Made by a program: the position numbers and the translations under genes. A stretch of DNA of 64,000 nt from Thermothelomyces thermophilus ATCC 42464 (lineage: Eukaryota; Ascomycota; Sordariomycetes; Sordariales; Chaetomiaceae), in assembly GCF_000226095.1 (NCBI RefSeq), contig NC_016477.1, positions 3,472,001-3,536,000 on the forward strand, written 5' to 3'. Below are positions 36,539-46,992 of the stretch, piece by piece. The notes under the pieces are model-generated. The model saw only the letters and a list, made by a program, of their open reading frames with translations. It was not told the origin of the DNA and did not search any database. How positions within the stretch are numbered: the stretch's first letter is position 1; each line of letters begins with the position of its first letter.

Positions 36539-38757
36539 AGGTCAGTACTGACCTCTTTGGTTGTTCGGCTAATAGCGGCTTCATCGATCGTGCTCATTTC
36601 CGTAAGCCATTGAGTGCTTGCGGCTTCCCACCATTAGGTCCGTTCTACTTTCCGTCATGCGTACCATAGCTTCGTCTGAAGCTCCCGAATTCGCAATTTC
36701 TTTTCGTCCGCGTGATAGAGGCAATCGTTGCTCCAGCACGAGTCCCATATATCTCGTCCGGTTCCGCAGTGCCTAGGCCAGACTCGTTTTGGAACTACCG
36801 TAATGCCTTCTAGATTACGAGTTTCGATCTTCTAGAGCAATTCGGCCGCTCTGTTTCCTGTATCGTAGACCCATTCCACAGGGCACAAGTCTCTGTCCCT
36901 GTTTTCCTATCAGGTCGGCTAGTGATTGTTTTCGAATTTGTCGCAGAAGTGATATCGGCATTCGTGTGCCACACACTAGAACCAGGGCACTTGTACATGT
37001 GCCTCGTGTCACAGGTACAGTCACGTGGCGTCGCCTGGAAGGTATTAGAATTCTTTCCCGAATCCTTCCCATTGTACGTGGACCGTAGGTACTCCAATGC
37101 TAAGGTAGGAGTGTTTCTTCCAGTAGCTTTCCCACGTACGTTCGTCTTTTCTGCGGTTCGCTCGTATAAACTGGTATTCTAGGTTCCGCACGTCGTTGCT
37201 GAGTTGCTGGCCGTCAAGATGCTCGGTGTAGCTATCGGGCCCATCATATATCACGGGCTGTTCTCCTTTAATAGTTTCCACGATACGTCAGAGTTCCCTC
37301 ATTTCGTCCTTCATCTCATCGCTCTACTAGGCGAGTCGAGTCAAGCGTTCATCCCGTTCACGCAGTTCCGTATTAAGTCGGAAAACTTCGTTACGGTACC
37401 ATTCGATTTGTTCCTGGAGGAATAGAGCATCGGGTCCAGGTCTTTCGATTCCTTAGGTGTCGGTTGTCCACGATCCATCCCGCCTCTGCGTGACCGTAAA
37501 ACCCCACTGTCCTAAGGCCGGGAGAATCGAAGCTGGCGGTGCATATTCTCCTGCCATGTCCCATTCGGCAAGACCTGTCTCTAGATCCACAGTGACCAGT
37601 TCGGAGTTCGGTGCTTGTTCGTCTTCACCGTTGCCGTCGTGTCCGAGACTGTCCGTGTCACTGCCCTTGTCTTTGTAGCTCGTAGCCGCTACTTCGATGA
37701 CGTCCTTGGTGGTTTCGTCGATGGCCGCAATTTCCTTTCCCGGGGTTGGTTTCCATTCTTTCTTCGGGCTTCGGTATTCTCGCTTGTAGTGCCCTTTCTT
37801 TCCGTAGTTATAGTAGGTGACATTGGACTTGTCTTTGGTCGTCTTCTTCTGGTCCTACTTCTACGCTGCGTCCACATCCATGGCTCCGGGGTGCGTCCCG
37901 TATGAAGTACTGACGTACGCTCGCTTTTTCTTGTCGTTGGCCTTAACCGTGGTTCCGTTCATTCGACCTCGTTTCTGCTGCTCTCGTACGTAGAGTCGAT
38001 CATCGATTCTGATGGCCTGCGCGATATATTTATCCAGAGTCTCAGGCCGATCGTACTTGTACAGCTCGTCCTTGACCTTTTCCTTCAAGCCGTTATAGAA
38101 CAATTGCATCAACGCCTCGTCGTTAAGCTGAGACTTGAGCATGTCCTGTCTGAATTGTACGGCGTAGGAGGCTGCTAACTTGGTCTGTCGGAGATTAGCG
38201 AGTCTTTCTTACGTATAAATCTTCTCATCTTTGTCGCCAAAAACCTTCCGAAGCTCTTCTTCGAAACGGTCGTAAGACCGAAAGACTGCCTACGTGAACG
38301 CGTCTCGGTCGTCTTCATCTTCCTCGGTGAGATAGTCGTTCCACGTAGGCTCGAACCATCTAAGTACCTTGCCCTCTAGTCTCGTGGCTACGTAGAGGAC
38401 TTTGGCTTTGTCATCCGGAAACTTGTCGTCATTAAGCCGGAAGTAGGATCGGAGGTTTGTCAGGAATCCTGCGAGATCCTCCTTGGTTCCTCCGTATTTG
38501 CCAGGTGGTTCGATCTTGATACGCTTCGCTTTGGCGCCCTCGAGTGCCTCGATTTTGGCGTAGGCCTCGTTGACCAACTTCTACGAGTACTTTTCGCGGT
38601 TCTCGAGTTCCTTGATTCGAGCTTGAGCAGCCTTGTCTCTCTGGTCCAACTCCTGAACCCGCTGCTGGAGTTGACCAAGCTGAGTGAGCAGCTGTTCGGC
38701 CGTGACGTCGGTAGCCATGTCGATGTCGAGGTCGAAGTCACCTCCGTTCTGAACCAT
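36496..38757 (-). pseudogene. Gag of copy E (754 codons)
   Basis: ATG GTT CAG AAC at 38757, 27 nt inside the LTR; TAA at 36496-36498. Residues about 20-65 form a Gln/Glu-rich coiled coil (LLTQLGQLQQRVQEL). A capsid-like region with FLTNLRSYFRLNDDKFPDD and LRWFEPTW follows. The knuckle at residues 315-328 has the CX2CX4HX4C spacing but all three Cys are Tyr. After it comes an extension of about 420 residues with an acidic part, a second coiled coil (LQEQIEWYRNEVFRLNTELR) and a His/Cys-rich block near 36995-36700 (HEAHVQVPWF, CVAHECRYHF, SCWSNDCLYH). At least six TAG/TAA interruptions. Confidence 0.85.
36508..36538 (-). promoter_or_regulatory. -1 programmed frameshift signal, copy E
   Basis: Minus strand GGGAAAC at 36538-36532, read G GGA AAC in the gag frame; 6-nt spacer; hairpin 36525-36508 with GGGCCC arms and loop around TTCGAG. 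The site lies between a TGA in the pol frame (36544-36542) and the gag TAA (36498), so slippage here joins Gag to Pol. Confidence 0.82.
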
Positions 38758-38771
38758 GACAGAACAAAGGG

Positions 38772-38782
38772 AGTGGTAACAA
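38772..38782 (-). other. Self-priming primer binding site, copy E
   Basis: Minus strand TTGTTACCACT, 2 nt inside the LTR edge (38785). It is perfectly complementary to AGTGGTAACAA inside the LTR (38967-38957 on the minus strand). No TGG follows the LTR, so an ordinary tRNA CCA-end primer is not indicated. Confidence 0.72.
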
Positions 38783-38784
38783 CG

Positions 38785-39232
38785 TGTGACGAACCCAACT
38801 CAGACTTCTTCTAAAAGGGTCCAGACGGAGGTGGATTGAGCGGGACAAGCAGGCGGGTCGTCTGAGGGATTCGGTGAAGCCAAAGGGTTCACAACAACAC
38901 TTAGAGTTGTCTCTCACAGTAATCAGCAATGCTTGGTATGAGTACTGTGATTGTGATTGTTACCACTGGTGAACTCCCAGAGTCCACTATAACGAGTGAC
39001 TAGCTAGCTATATATACACAATTGTCTGTCCTTCTTCAATAGTTATCACCAGTACCACTTCTCCTTTCACTTCGTGATTCTGCGTTGTCGACGGTGACAT
39101 GTTATTATCACCAGTGAAGACCTTAGTCTTGGCGGTGATAATCTTCTGATTGGTCCGTCAAGTGATTAGCTGTCGGAATGTCTCGCGTCCTGGCTGTAGC
39201 CTGCCAGGCCGCCTATGTGCTTATTCGTGACA
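38785..39232 (-). repeat. 5' LTR of copy E (448 bp)
   Basis: Plus strand begins TGTGACGAACCC and ends TCGTGACA. A TATATATA box at about 39009-39016 lies upstream, in the element sense, of the AGTGGTAACAA site that may be the transcript start. Confidence 0.95.
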
Positions 39233-39562
39233 GGTAGGCCTATAGCAGGCCTCCCTTTGATTAGTTCGAAGCCATAGGCCTCCCTACTTAGTGGCTTGGC
39301 GGTAGGCTTTAAATCGACGTTACGTTCAGGGGCGCTAGGTGGTCTGTACGGTGAAAATTTTGACAGGCGTGCGAGGTACGGTCGGATTGCGGTCGGGTCC
39401 GGTTTCTACGCCTGCGATGCCTGTTGTATACCCGCAACGGCTCGCGCGTGGTTGAAAGTGGTACCGTTAAATAGCGTTTTTCGAGAGCTTTCTAGCGACG
39501 GTAGTTTCATGTGTTTTGGTAGGGTATTCGCAAAGATACAAGAGAAGTACCTCGGCTCTTAA
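39233..39562 (-). pseudogene. LINE 5' end: ORF1 start codon and 5'UTR, largely RIP-free
   Basis: ORF1 begins ATG GCT TCG AAC at 39275 on the minus strand and joins in frame to 31640 after removal of copy E. Upstream, 39276-39562 is a CpG-rich stretch of clearly different base composition. It is interpreted as the LINE 5'UTR ending where gypsy element G begins. An 88-codon plus-strand frame across it is probably incidental. Confidence 0.6.
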
Positions 39563-42500
39563 TAAGGTTAATATAGAAGGTAGGGTAGAGGCTATAGGGA
39601 ATATTTAAAGTTATTATTAATAGTATTAGTATTATAATTACTTTATATTTAGTATTAACTTAGTTAAGTTTATAGCTAGGGCGGTTAGTCTTAATATTAT
39701 ATAAGGATAGCTATACTTTATCCCCTACCTTAAACCTTTTAACTAGATATTAAGAGTAATTAGTATTTTCTTACTAATGCTATTATATATATATAATAGT
39801 AGCCTAGGTCTATTCTATACCTTCTCTTAGGTAATGTAAGAAATTAGTAGCTCTTCCTTATAGGGTCGAGATAGGAGTATCTAACAAGTCGGTAAACTAT
39901 ATTAGGCTTATATTATAACTATAGAAGAGGTAGCTTATACTTATCCTAATTACTATCGAGTTACGGTTATTAATTATAAGCTAGTATATAGGTAGATATT
40001 TAGGCTAGTTATACTAGGCAAAGGAAACTATAGTCTATAGGATAGTCTATACCTCCTAGTTTGTACATTCTATACCTTTATCTATTCATAGGTAATAGGC
40101 TATCGATAATAGCTATTCGATGCTAATAATCCTATAGAGGGTAGTCCAAAACTAGCTAAGCTAGTCCGAACTATAATTAGTAATAATTTATATTAGAAAT
40201 CTATAAAACCTCTACTATATATCCCAGAATCGGAGTATATATACCTCGGCTCCTATTAAGGACATAGCTTCAAGCTAGACATACTTTAATAGCCGGTTAG
40301 TAATTACTATAAGGTACTAGGGTAAATTCTTGTCTTATATAGGGAGATTGACTATAAAATCGATAGAAATCTATTTCTAGAAGCGATTAACGATAGGTAG
40401 GGGCTAGAGGAGTCCTTATTATAGTTAATATAAAACCTTAGCCCTTTAACACGTATAGTAGTTCCTCGTAAATCTCTTTATATCCAGAGATATAAAGTCC
40501 TAATGGTAGTCCCATTAGAATATTTTAAATAACCCGTTCCTCCCTAGGTAGCCCGATATAGGGGAGTTATAGATACGTTAAAGAATGGTAGTTATAAATA
40601 GCTCCTATATAGAAAGCCAAAGTCTACCCTAGAATTAAAGGGCACCCTATATATTAAGGGAGTAATCTATAATCTAGGTCTATATTATATTTACCTCCTT
40701 TAGGAATTTTCGGGCCCTATCTTAGATAGCCTAGAGCTAGTATATATAATGTTTGTCCTTAATAACTCCCTCGTCCTATAAAGCTATTAGCTATCCATCT
40801 ACGAAAATGGTACTCCCCTTTGGCAGGTAGTATATTTCAGGTAACGACGAGGTACCAGTTATATCTATCCGAATGGCAGGGAGGAGTTACACTATATACT
40901 ATATATCCTTAGGGTAATCTTATTTATGGTAGGATAAGGCATTAGGATAGGAAGCTTATAATCCCGGTTAGTAATAAAGTTCAAAGTTAAAGAGGGAGAG
41001 TATTTTAGCCTATTAAGCTTGCCGTTTACTAATTAAACGAGGCTAAGAGAAGTATTTAAGGTTTTTATAGTTAGTTAGGATCTGAAAGGAGGCGGTAACA
41101 CTACAAAGCTTAGCTAATTAGGCCTTTAGATATAAGATAATCGTAAGTAATTCCTTGTTATAGATCGTATAGTTCCATTCGGCCGGGGATAGTTTTATAG
41201 AATAATAGGCCATAGGATATAGAACCCTATCTTCTCCCTATTAGGATAAGTACCCTCTTAATACCATCCTGGAGTAGTCTACCTCGAGTACTATCTCCCG
41301 TTTAGGATCCTATTATACTAGGACTAGTTCCGATATAAAAGCTATTTTAAGAGCTTTAAAGGCCTCTTGTTCCTTAGTCTCCTACTAAAATGGGGTGTTC
41401 TTACGAGTTAACCATATTAAGGGTATAGTTAGTATAGAGAAGTTAGGGATAAAGTCTTAGTAGAAGTTTATAAACCCTAGGAAGCTCCGTACTCCCCGAA
41501 CCTTATATAGTACCTCTTACTCGTGGATAGCGGCTAGCTTTTTAGGGTCTAGGTAAACCTAAGCCCCTACCTTTATAATATAGCCAAGATATTTGACTTC
41601 TTTTATAGCAAATATATATTTCTTAAGATCTAATATAAGTCTTACTTTTTATAGCCTTTAGAGTATATCCCTCACCTACCTTATATAATCTTTCTTACTA
41701 CCTAATATATAGACTAAGATATTATTAAGGTATATTATTATAAAGTCTCTAAGTATTAGGCCGAGAGTATTATTAATATATTATTAGAAAGTTATAGGTA
41801 TACCTATAAGTCTAAAGGGGTAGATAAGCTACTTAAAGAGGATAAACTAGGTCCGAAATACTATTAAATACTCGTAACCCTCTATAATCTAGATATAGTA
41901 AAAGGCCGCCTAGACGTTAAGCTTCGTAAACTACTTAGCTCTGGCTAGGGAGTAGAGTATCTCCTTAATAAGTAGAAGGGGGTACCAATCTTACTTTATA
42001 ATCTTATTTAACGCCCGATAGTCGATATAAAACCTCTATCCTCCGTCTACTTTCTTTACTAAGAGGATAGAGGCAATAGCCAAAGAGGAGCTAGCTTAGA
42101 TCTATCCCTTATCTAGCAAGTTAACGACTTGTTTTCGGACTTCTAATAAATAATCTCGTAGCATATTATAGAGAGGCCCCTAAGGGAGTTCGGGAATCTT
42201 TCTATCTAGGCCTTCCTTTAATTTGATATAATGGTCGGCTGTACTACGATATAGGGGGAGTCTACTAGCTTTCTCCTTATTAAAGAGGTTAGTAAAGTTA
42301 CGAAGTTTGTCTAGTAAGGTAATCTCTAACTCTATACTGGGCTTAGATCGGGTACCCCCTTTTCCTTAGCCGTCTCTATTAAATTGGTGTCTCGATTCTA
42401 GGATAGTTATTATCTCCTAGATACTAGTAACTAGGAAGGTATTAGAAGTCTTCTTTTTCTATACTCTCTATATTATACCTATAAAGATTATATCCATTAT

Positions 42501-44273
42501 TTAGGAGATTCCTATTTACCTAGGCTATAAAGAGATCTTATAAATAAGTAGTCCTAATTATATTCTAATCTTAAGAATACCTATATATATATCTAATATA
42601 ACCTCTTAGTATTCTATCTATAGGAGGCCTAATATAATATTATATATAAGTCCTAAGACTATATAGAACGTGGCTTAGCTCTCCTAGCTATTGATATCCA
42701 TTATGATACAGGCTATCCAAGTGATCTTCTAGTCTAGTTATAGCCTAGTTATAGTCCTAAGGGTATATATAGTAGGTAAACTATTAATTCTAAGCTTCTA
42801 GTATATTCTCTCGCTAATAATGCTATAGCTAGAATATTTACTATCTATTTAAGCGTTTATAAAGCTAATAGAGTTAAGGAAGATTAGAATGAAAAAAGGA
42901 GGTCTATCTATTCTTTTGCTAATCTCTATAAACTCGTCTTTTAGGTAGTTATAGTCTTCTAGCCCCCTTATAAGACTTTGCTCAGGGGCTACTCTTTTCC
43001 CTACTCCCTGTCTTCTTCGTTAGATAGATCGTTATCTTCCTTCTAATCCTTAGCCTCTAAGGCATTAATATCGATTCTTAACTAGTTCTACTATACCGGC
43101 CTTAAAGCAGGGGCAAAGTTATATTTAGTAATAAAGTGACCTTTCTACCTATACTAGATATATACTCTAGTTACCTATTAGGCTATATATACTTCCGGGC
43201 TAACCTATTTTGCCTATAAGGTATTACCCCTCCGTTTTCTTACCCTATCCTTATTAGGTCTCTTCCTCTATAAGTTAGTATATAAGGGGTTAATTCCGGT
43301 TATTAGTATATCTCCTTCTACGTCCTTCTCTCTCTATAGTTCAGGCGCTACCTACTACCCTTATATCTACTAATATTTGTCACTAAGCCAAAGAGCCTTA
43401 AGATCTATAACAATCTTATAGTATTTCTTAACCACCATTATATAATTATCTTAGGGGATTCCTTATCCGACCGCTATATATTTAAGTTTCGAAGAGAGGT
43501 ATTATTATAATTTAATTAGGTATAACTTGTCACTCTAAACGAGGCCGCCTACCTTTGATAGCTTGGCCTTAAACCAAACAATAAAAGCAGTAAACGGTTC
43601 GTCGTCTCTCTATCGTAAGAATTCTAGTTCCAATAAGGCTACCGTTTTCTTATAAGGATCGGAGAAGATACTCTCGAGATATTAGAGGAACTAAATCGGG
43701 TTATACCTAACTTTTAGGCCTATAGATTTATAGTAGGCTGTAACTTAGGTCTATACCTAGTATATTAGGTTTCTCTAGATAAAGACCTATTAGTTATAGT
43801 TAGAGCCAATAAAATCTCTATTAGCTATAAGGACGTGTTCTATTATACTCTTCTATACTATGAAGAGTTCCTTTTTACCATCGAAAGGTTATCTAGTTAG
43901 GAGGCACTTTCGTTACGGCCGTTAAGCTTTAAGGGACACCCTAGCTGACTTAGGGGTTAAGATAGGTTAGGTTTAGAATACCTAGAGAGTCTCGATTATG
44001 GTATTCTATTGTTCTACTACTACTTAAAGGGAACGGATAAGCTCCTATAATTCCGCTAAGCCCGAAGGCCTATATACTCCCGAATCCGCTATAACTATAT
44101 TGTTAATAACTCCCTTAGGGAGTTACCGCCGGTAAGAAGGTAGTTAAAATGTAATATACTAGCCTTATAGTATCTATAGATAAGCGTATAATGTTCTATT
44201 CGACTACCTTAAGGAGGAAAAAGAGGAAGAATACAAGAGTTATACAGAAGAGCGCCTTTTTAATATATATATA
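39563..44273 (-). mobile_element. Gypsy element G, different family, RIP-degenerate
   Basis: Minus-strand remains of Gag (about 43400-44200; a stretch with PFDGKKELF and a YLESIFSDPYKKT block), a CCHC-like knuckle near 43130, protease/RT (FYIDYRALNKI near 42040-42000; YLNNILVY from YLDD near 41730), RNase H and integrase (DFIVNLP near 40370, an STAYHP-like block near 40110). Pol ends with SLYPTFYINLIKS and shows no chromodomain, then stops abruptly at the LINE junction. No LTR was recognised. Stops are mostly TAG/TAA. Confidence 0.72.
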
Positions 44274-44703
44274 TATTACGATTTGGCCGTATAAGGCAAC
44301 CTAGCAGGGCACATAGAACCAATTACAGGCAACGGATACATAGCCAATTAGGAACAGATCATTAGGACCGAGGAATGATCCTAGATAGATCATTAGGACG
44401 CTAACATAATCTAGTAAGTTAGATCATTAGATTATAGTAATGATCTAAAGATCTAGAAGAAGACTAGGGAGAAGGAAATTATATATAGTCACTCGTTCTA
44501 GCAAACTCTAGAAGTTCACTAGTAGTAACAATCATAATTACAGTACTCATACTAAGCACTACTAATTACTATAAGAGACAACTCTAAGTGTTATTATAAA
44601 CCCTTTAGCTTTACCAAATCCCTTAGACGACCTGCCTACCTGTCCCGCTCAATCCACCTTCGTCTAAACCCTTTCAGAAGAAGTCTAAGTTAGGTTCGTT
44701 ATA
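44274..44703 (+). repeat. 5' LTR of copy F (430 bp)
   Basis: Begins TATTACGATTTGG (from TGTTACG) and ends TTCGTTATA. U3 half resembles copy B. Confidence 0.9.
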
Positions 44704-44730
44704 CATTATTACTACTCTCTTTGTTCTATT

Positions 44731-46992
44731 ATAGTTTAGAATAGAGGTAACTTTGACCTTAATACTAACATAGCTACCAACGTCACGGCCAAATAACTAC
44801 TTGCCTAGCTTAGTCAATTCTAGTAGCGGATCTAGGAGTTAGACTAGAGAGACAAGGCTACTTAAGCTCGAATCAAGGAACTCGAGAATGGCGAAAAGTA
44901 CTTATAGAAATTGATTAACGAGGCTTACGCCAAAATCGAGACATTCGAGACCGTTAAAGTGAGCCATATTAAGATCAAACTACCTAGTAAATATAGAGGA
45001 ACTAAGGAAGATCTCGTAGGATTCCTAACAAACCTCTAATCTTACTTCTGGCTTAATAACGACAAGTTTCCGGACAAAAAAGCTAAAGTCCTTTATATAG
45101 CTACAAGACTAGAGGGCAAGGCACTTAGATGGTTTGAGCCTATATAGAATGACTATCTTACCAAGGAAGACGAAGATGACTGAGACATATTTATATAGGT
45201 AGTCTTCTGATCTTACGACCGTTTCGAAGAAGAGCTTTAGAAGGTTTTTAGCGACAAAGACAAGAAAATCTATATATAAGAAAGACTTGTTAATCTTCGA
45301 CAGACTAAGTTAGTAGCCTCCTATACTATATAGTTTAGATAGGACATGTTTAAGTCCTAACTTAATGACAAGGTATTAATGTAATTGTTCTATAACGGCC
45401 TAAAGGAAAAGGTTAAAGACAAGCTATATAAGTATAATTAACCTAAGACTTTAGATAAATATATTATATAGGCTATTAGAATCGATAATCGGCTCTATAT
45501 ACGAGAGTAGTAGAAACGAGGTCAAACAAATAGAACTATAGTCAAAGCTAACGACAAGAAAAAACGAATGTATGTTAGTACTTTATATAGGACGTACCCT
45601 AGAGCTATAGATATAGACGTAGTATAGAAGTAGGACCGGAAAAAGACGACCAAAGACAAGTCTAATGTTACTTACTATAACTATAGAAAGAAAGGGCACT
45701 ATAAGCAAGAATGTCGAAGCCCGAAGAAAGAGTAGAAGCTAGTCTCTGGAAAAGAAATCGTAGATATTGACGAAACCACTAAGAATGTTACCGAAGTAGT
45801 AGCTACGAGCTATAAAGATAAGGATAGCAATATAGACAGTCTTAGATATAACGGTAATAGTAAAGACGAACAAGCACCGTACTCCGAACTAGTTACTATA
45901 GACCTAGAGACAGGTCTTGCCGGATAGGATATGGTAGGAGAATATGTACTGCCAGCTTTGATTCTCCCGGCCTTAGGACAGTAGGGTTTTACGGTTACCT
46001 AGAGGCGGGATAGATTATAGACGACCGACACCTAAGGAATCGAAAGACCTAGACCTAATGTTCTATTCCTTTAGGAACGAATCGAATGGTATCGTAACGA
46101 AGTTTTCTAGCTTAATACGGAACTATATAAACGGGATAAACGCTTAATTTGACTTACCTAGTAGAGTAACGGAATAAGGGATAAGATAAGGGAACTCTGA
46201 CATATCGTAGAAACTATTAAAGGGGAATAGCCTATAATGTATAATAGGCCCGATAGCTATGCCGAGTATTTTAACAATTAGTAACTTAGCTACGACGTAT
46301 AGAACCCTAAATACTAGTTTATACGTATAAACCGCGAAAAAGACAAGTATATATAGGAAAGCTACTAGAAGAAACACTCCTACCTTAGCATTAGAGTACC
46401 TATAGTCTATATATAGTAGGAAGGATTTGGGAGAGAATTCTAATACCTCCTAGGCGACGCCACGCGATTATACCCTCGACACGAGGCACATACGCAAGTG
46501 CCCTGGTTCTAATATATAGCATACAAATGCCAATACCACTTTCACAACAAATTCGAAAACAATTACTAGCCGACCTGACAAGGAAATAAGGACGGAAGCT
46601 TACGCCCGGTGGAATAGGTCTATAATATAGGAAACAGAGCGGCCGAATTGCTCTAGAAGATTAAAGACTAGAGTCTAGAAAGCATTATAATAGTTCTAAA
46701 ACGAGCCTAGCCTAGGTACTATAGAATAGGATGAGATATATAGGACTTATGCTAGAGTAACGATTACCTCTACTATATAGACGAAAAGAAGTTACGAATT
46801 TAGGAGCTTTAGATAAAGCTATAGTACGTATAATGGAAAGTAGAACGGACCTAATAGTAGGAAGCCGCAAGCACTTAATGGCTTACGGAAATAAGCATAA
46901 TAGATAAAGCCGCTATTAGCCGAACGATTAAAGAGGTTAGTACTAACTTAGGAAACGGGTTAGGGCCCTTCGAGGGGCCCGGAAACCATTAA
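44731..46992 (+). pseudogene. Gag of copy F, RIP-mutated
   Basis: Start codon ATA at 44731, TAA at 46990-46992, 754 codons. Heavily interrupted by TAG. Confidence 0.82.
46950..46980 (+). promoter_or_regulatory. -1 frameshift signal, copy F (heptamer mutated)
   Basis: AGGAAAC at 46950-46956, spacer GGGTTA, hairpin with GGGCCC arms at about 46963-46980. Confidence 0.65.

Larger units (their letters stand above)
31641..39232 (-). mobile_element. Chromovirus copy E, complete, least mutated
   Basis: 7592 bp, minus strand, 448-bp LTRs, target duplication GGTAG at 31636-31640 and 39233-39237. Longest open stretches of any copy and an intact ATG for gag. By eye the two LTRs differ at about 13 sites, all transitions. 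It is the best template for reading the family: PBS, gag, frameshift, pol with chromodomain, antisense gene, PPT. Still inactivated by stops. Confidence 0.97.

Noticed and set aside
37457-37678. Antisense frame opposite gag (also 4370-4588 and 16619-16840).
   Set aside because: Same reasoning: a shadow of the conserved gag frame.
38783-38800. Ordinary tRNA primer binding site next to the 5' LTR.
   Set aside because: No TGG follows the LTR end; the adjacent sequence matches an LTR-internal site instead.
39296-39562. 88-codon plus-strand frame in the CpG-rich island.
   Set aside because: No recognised motif, and it runs opposite to the probable LINE 5'UTR; likely open only because the stretch is GC-rich and RIP-free.
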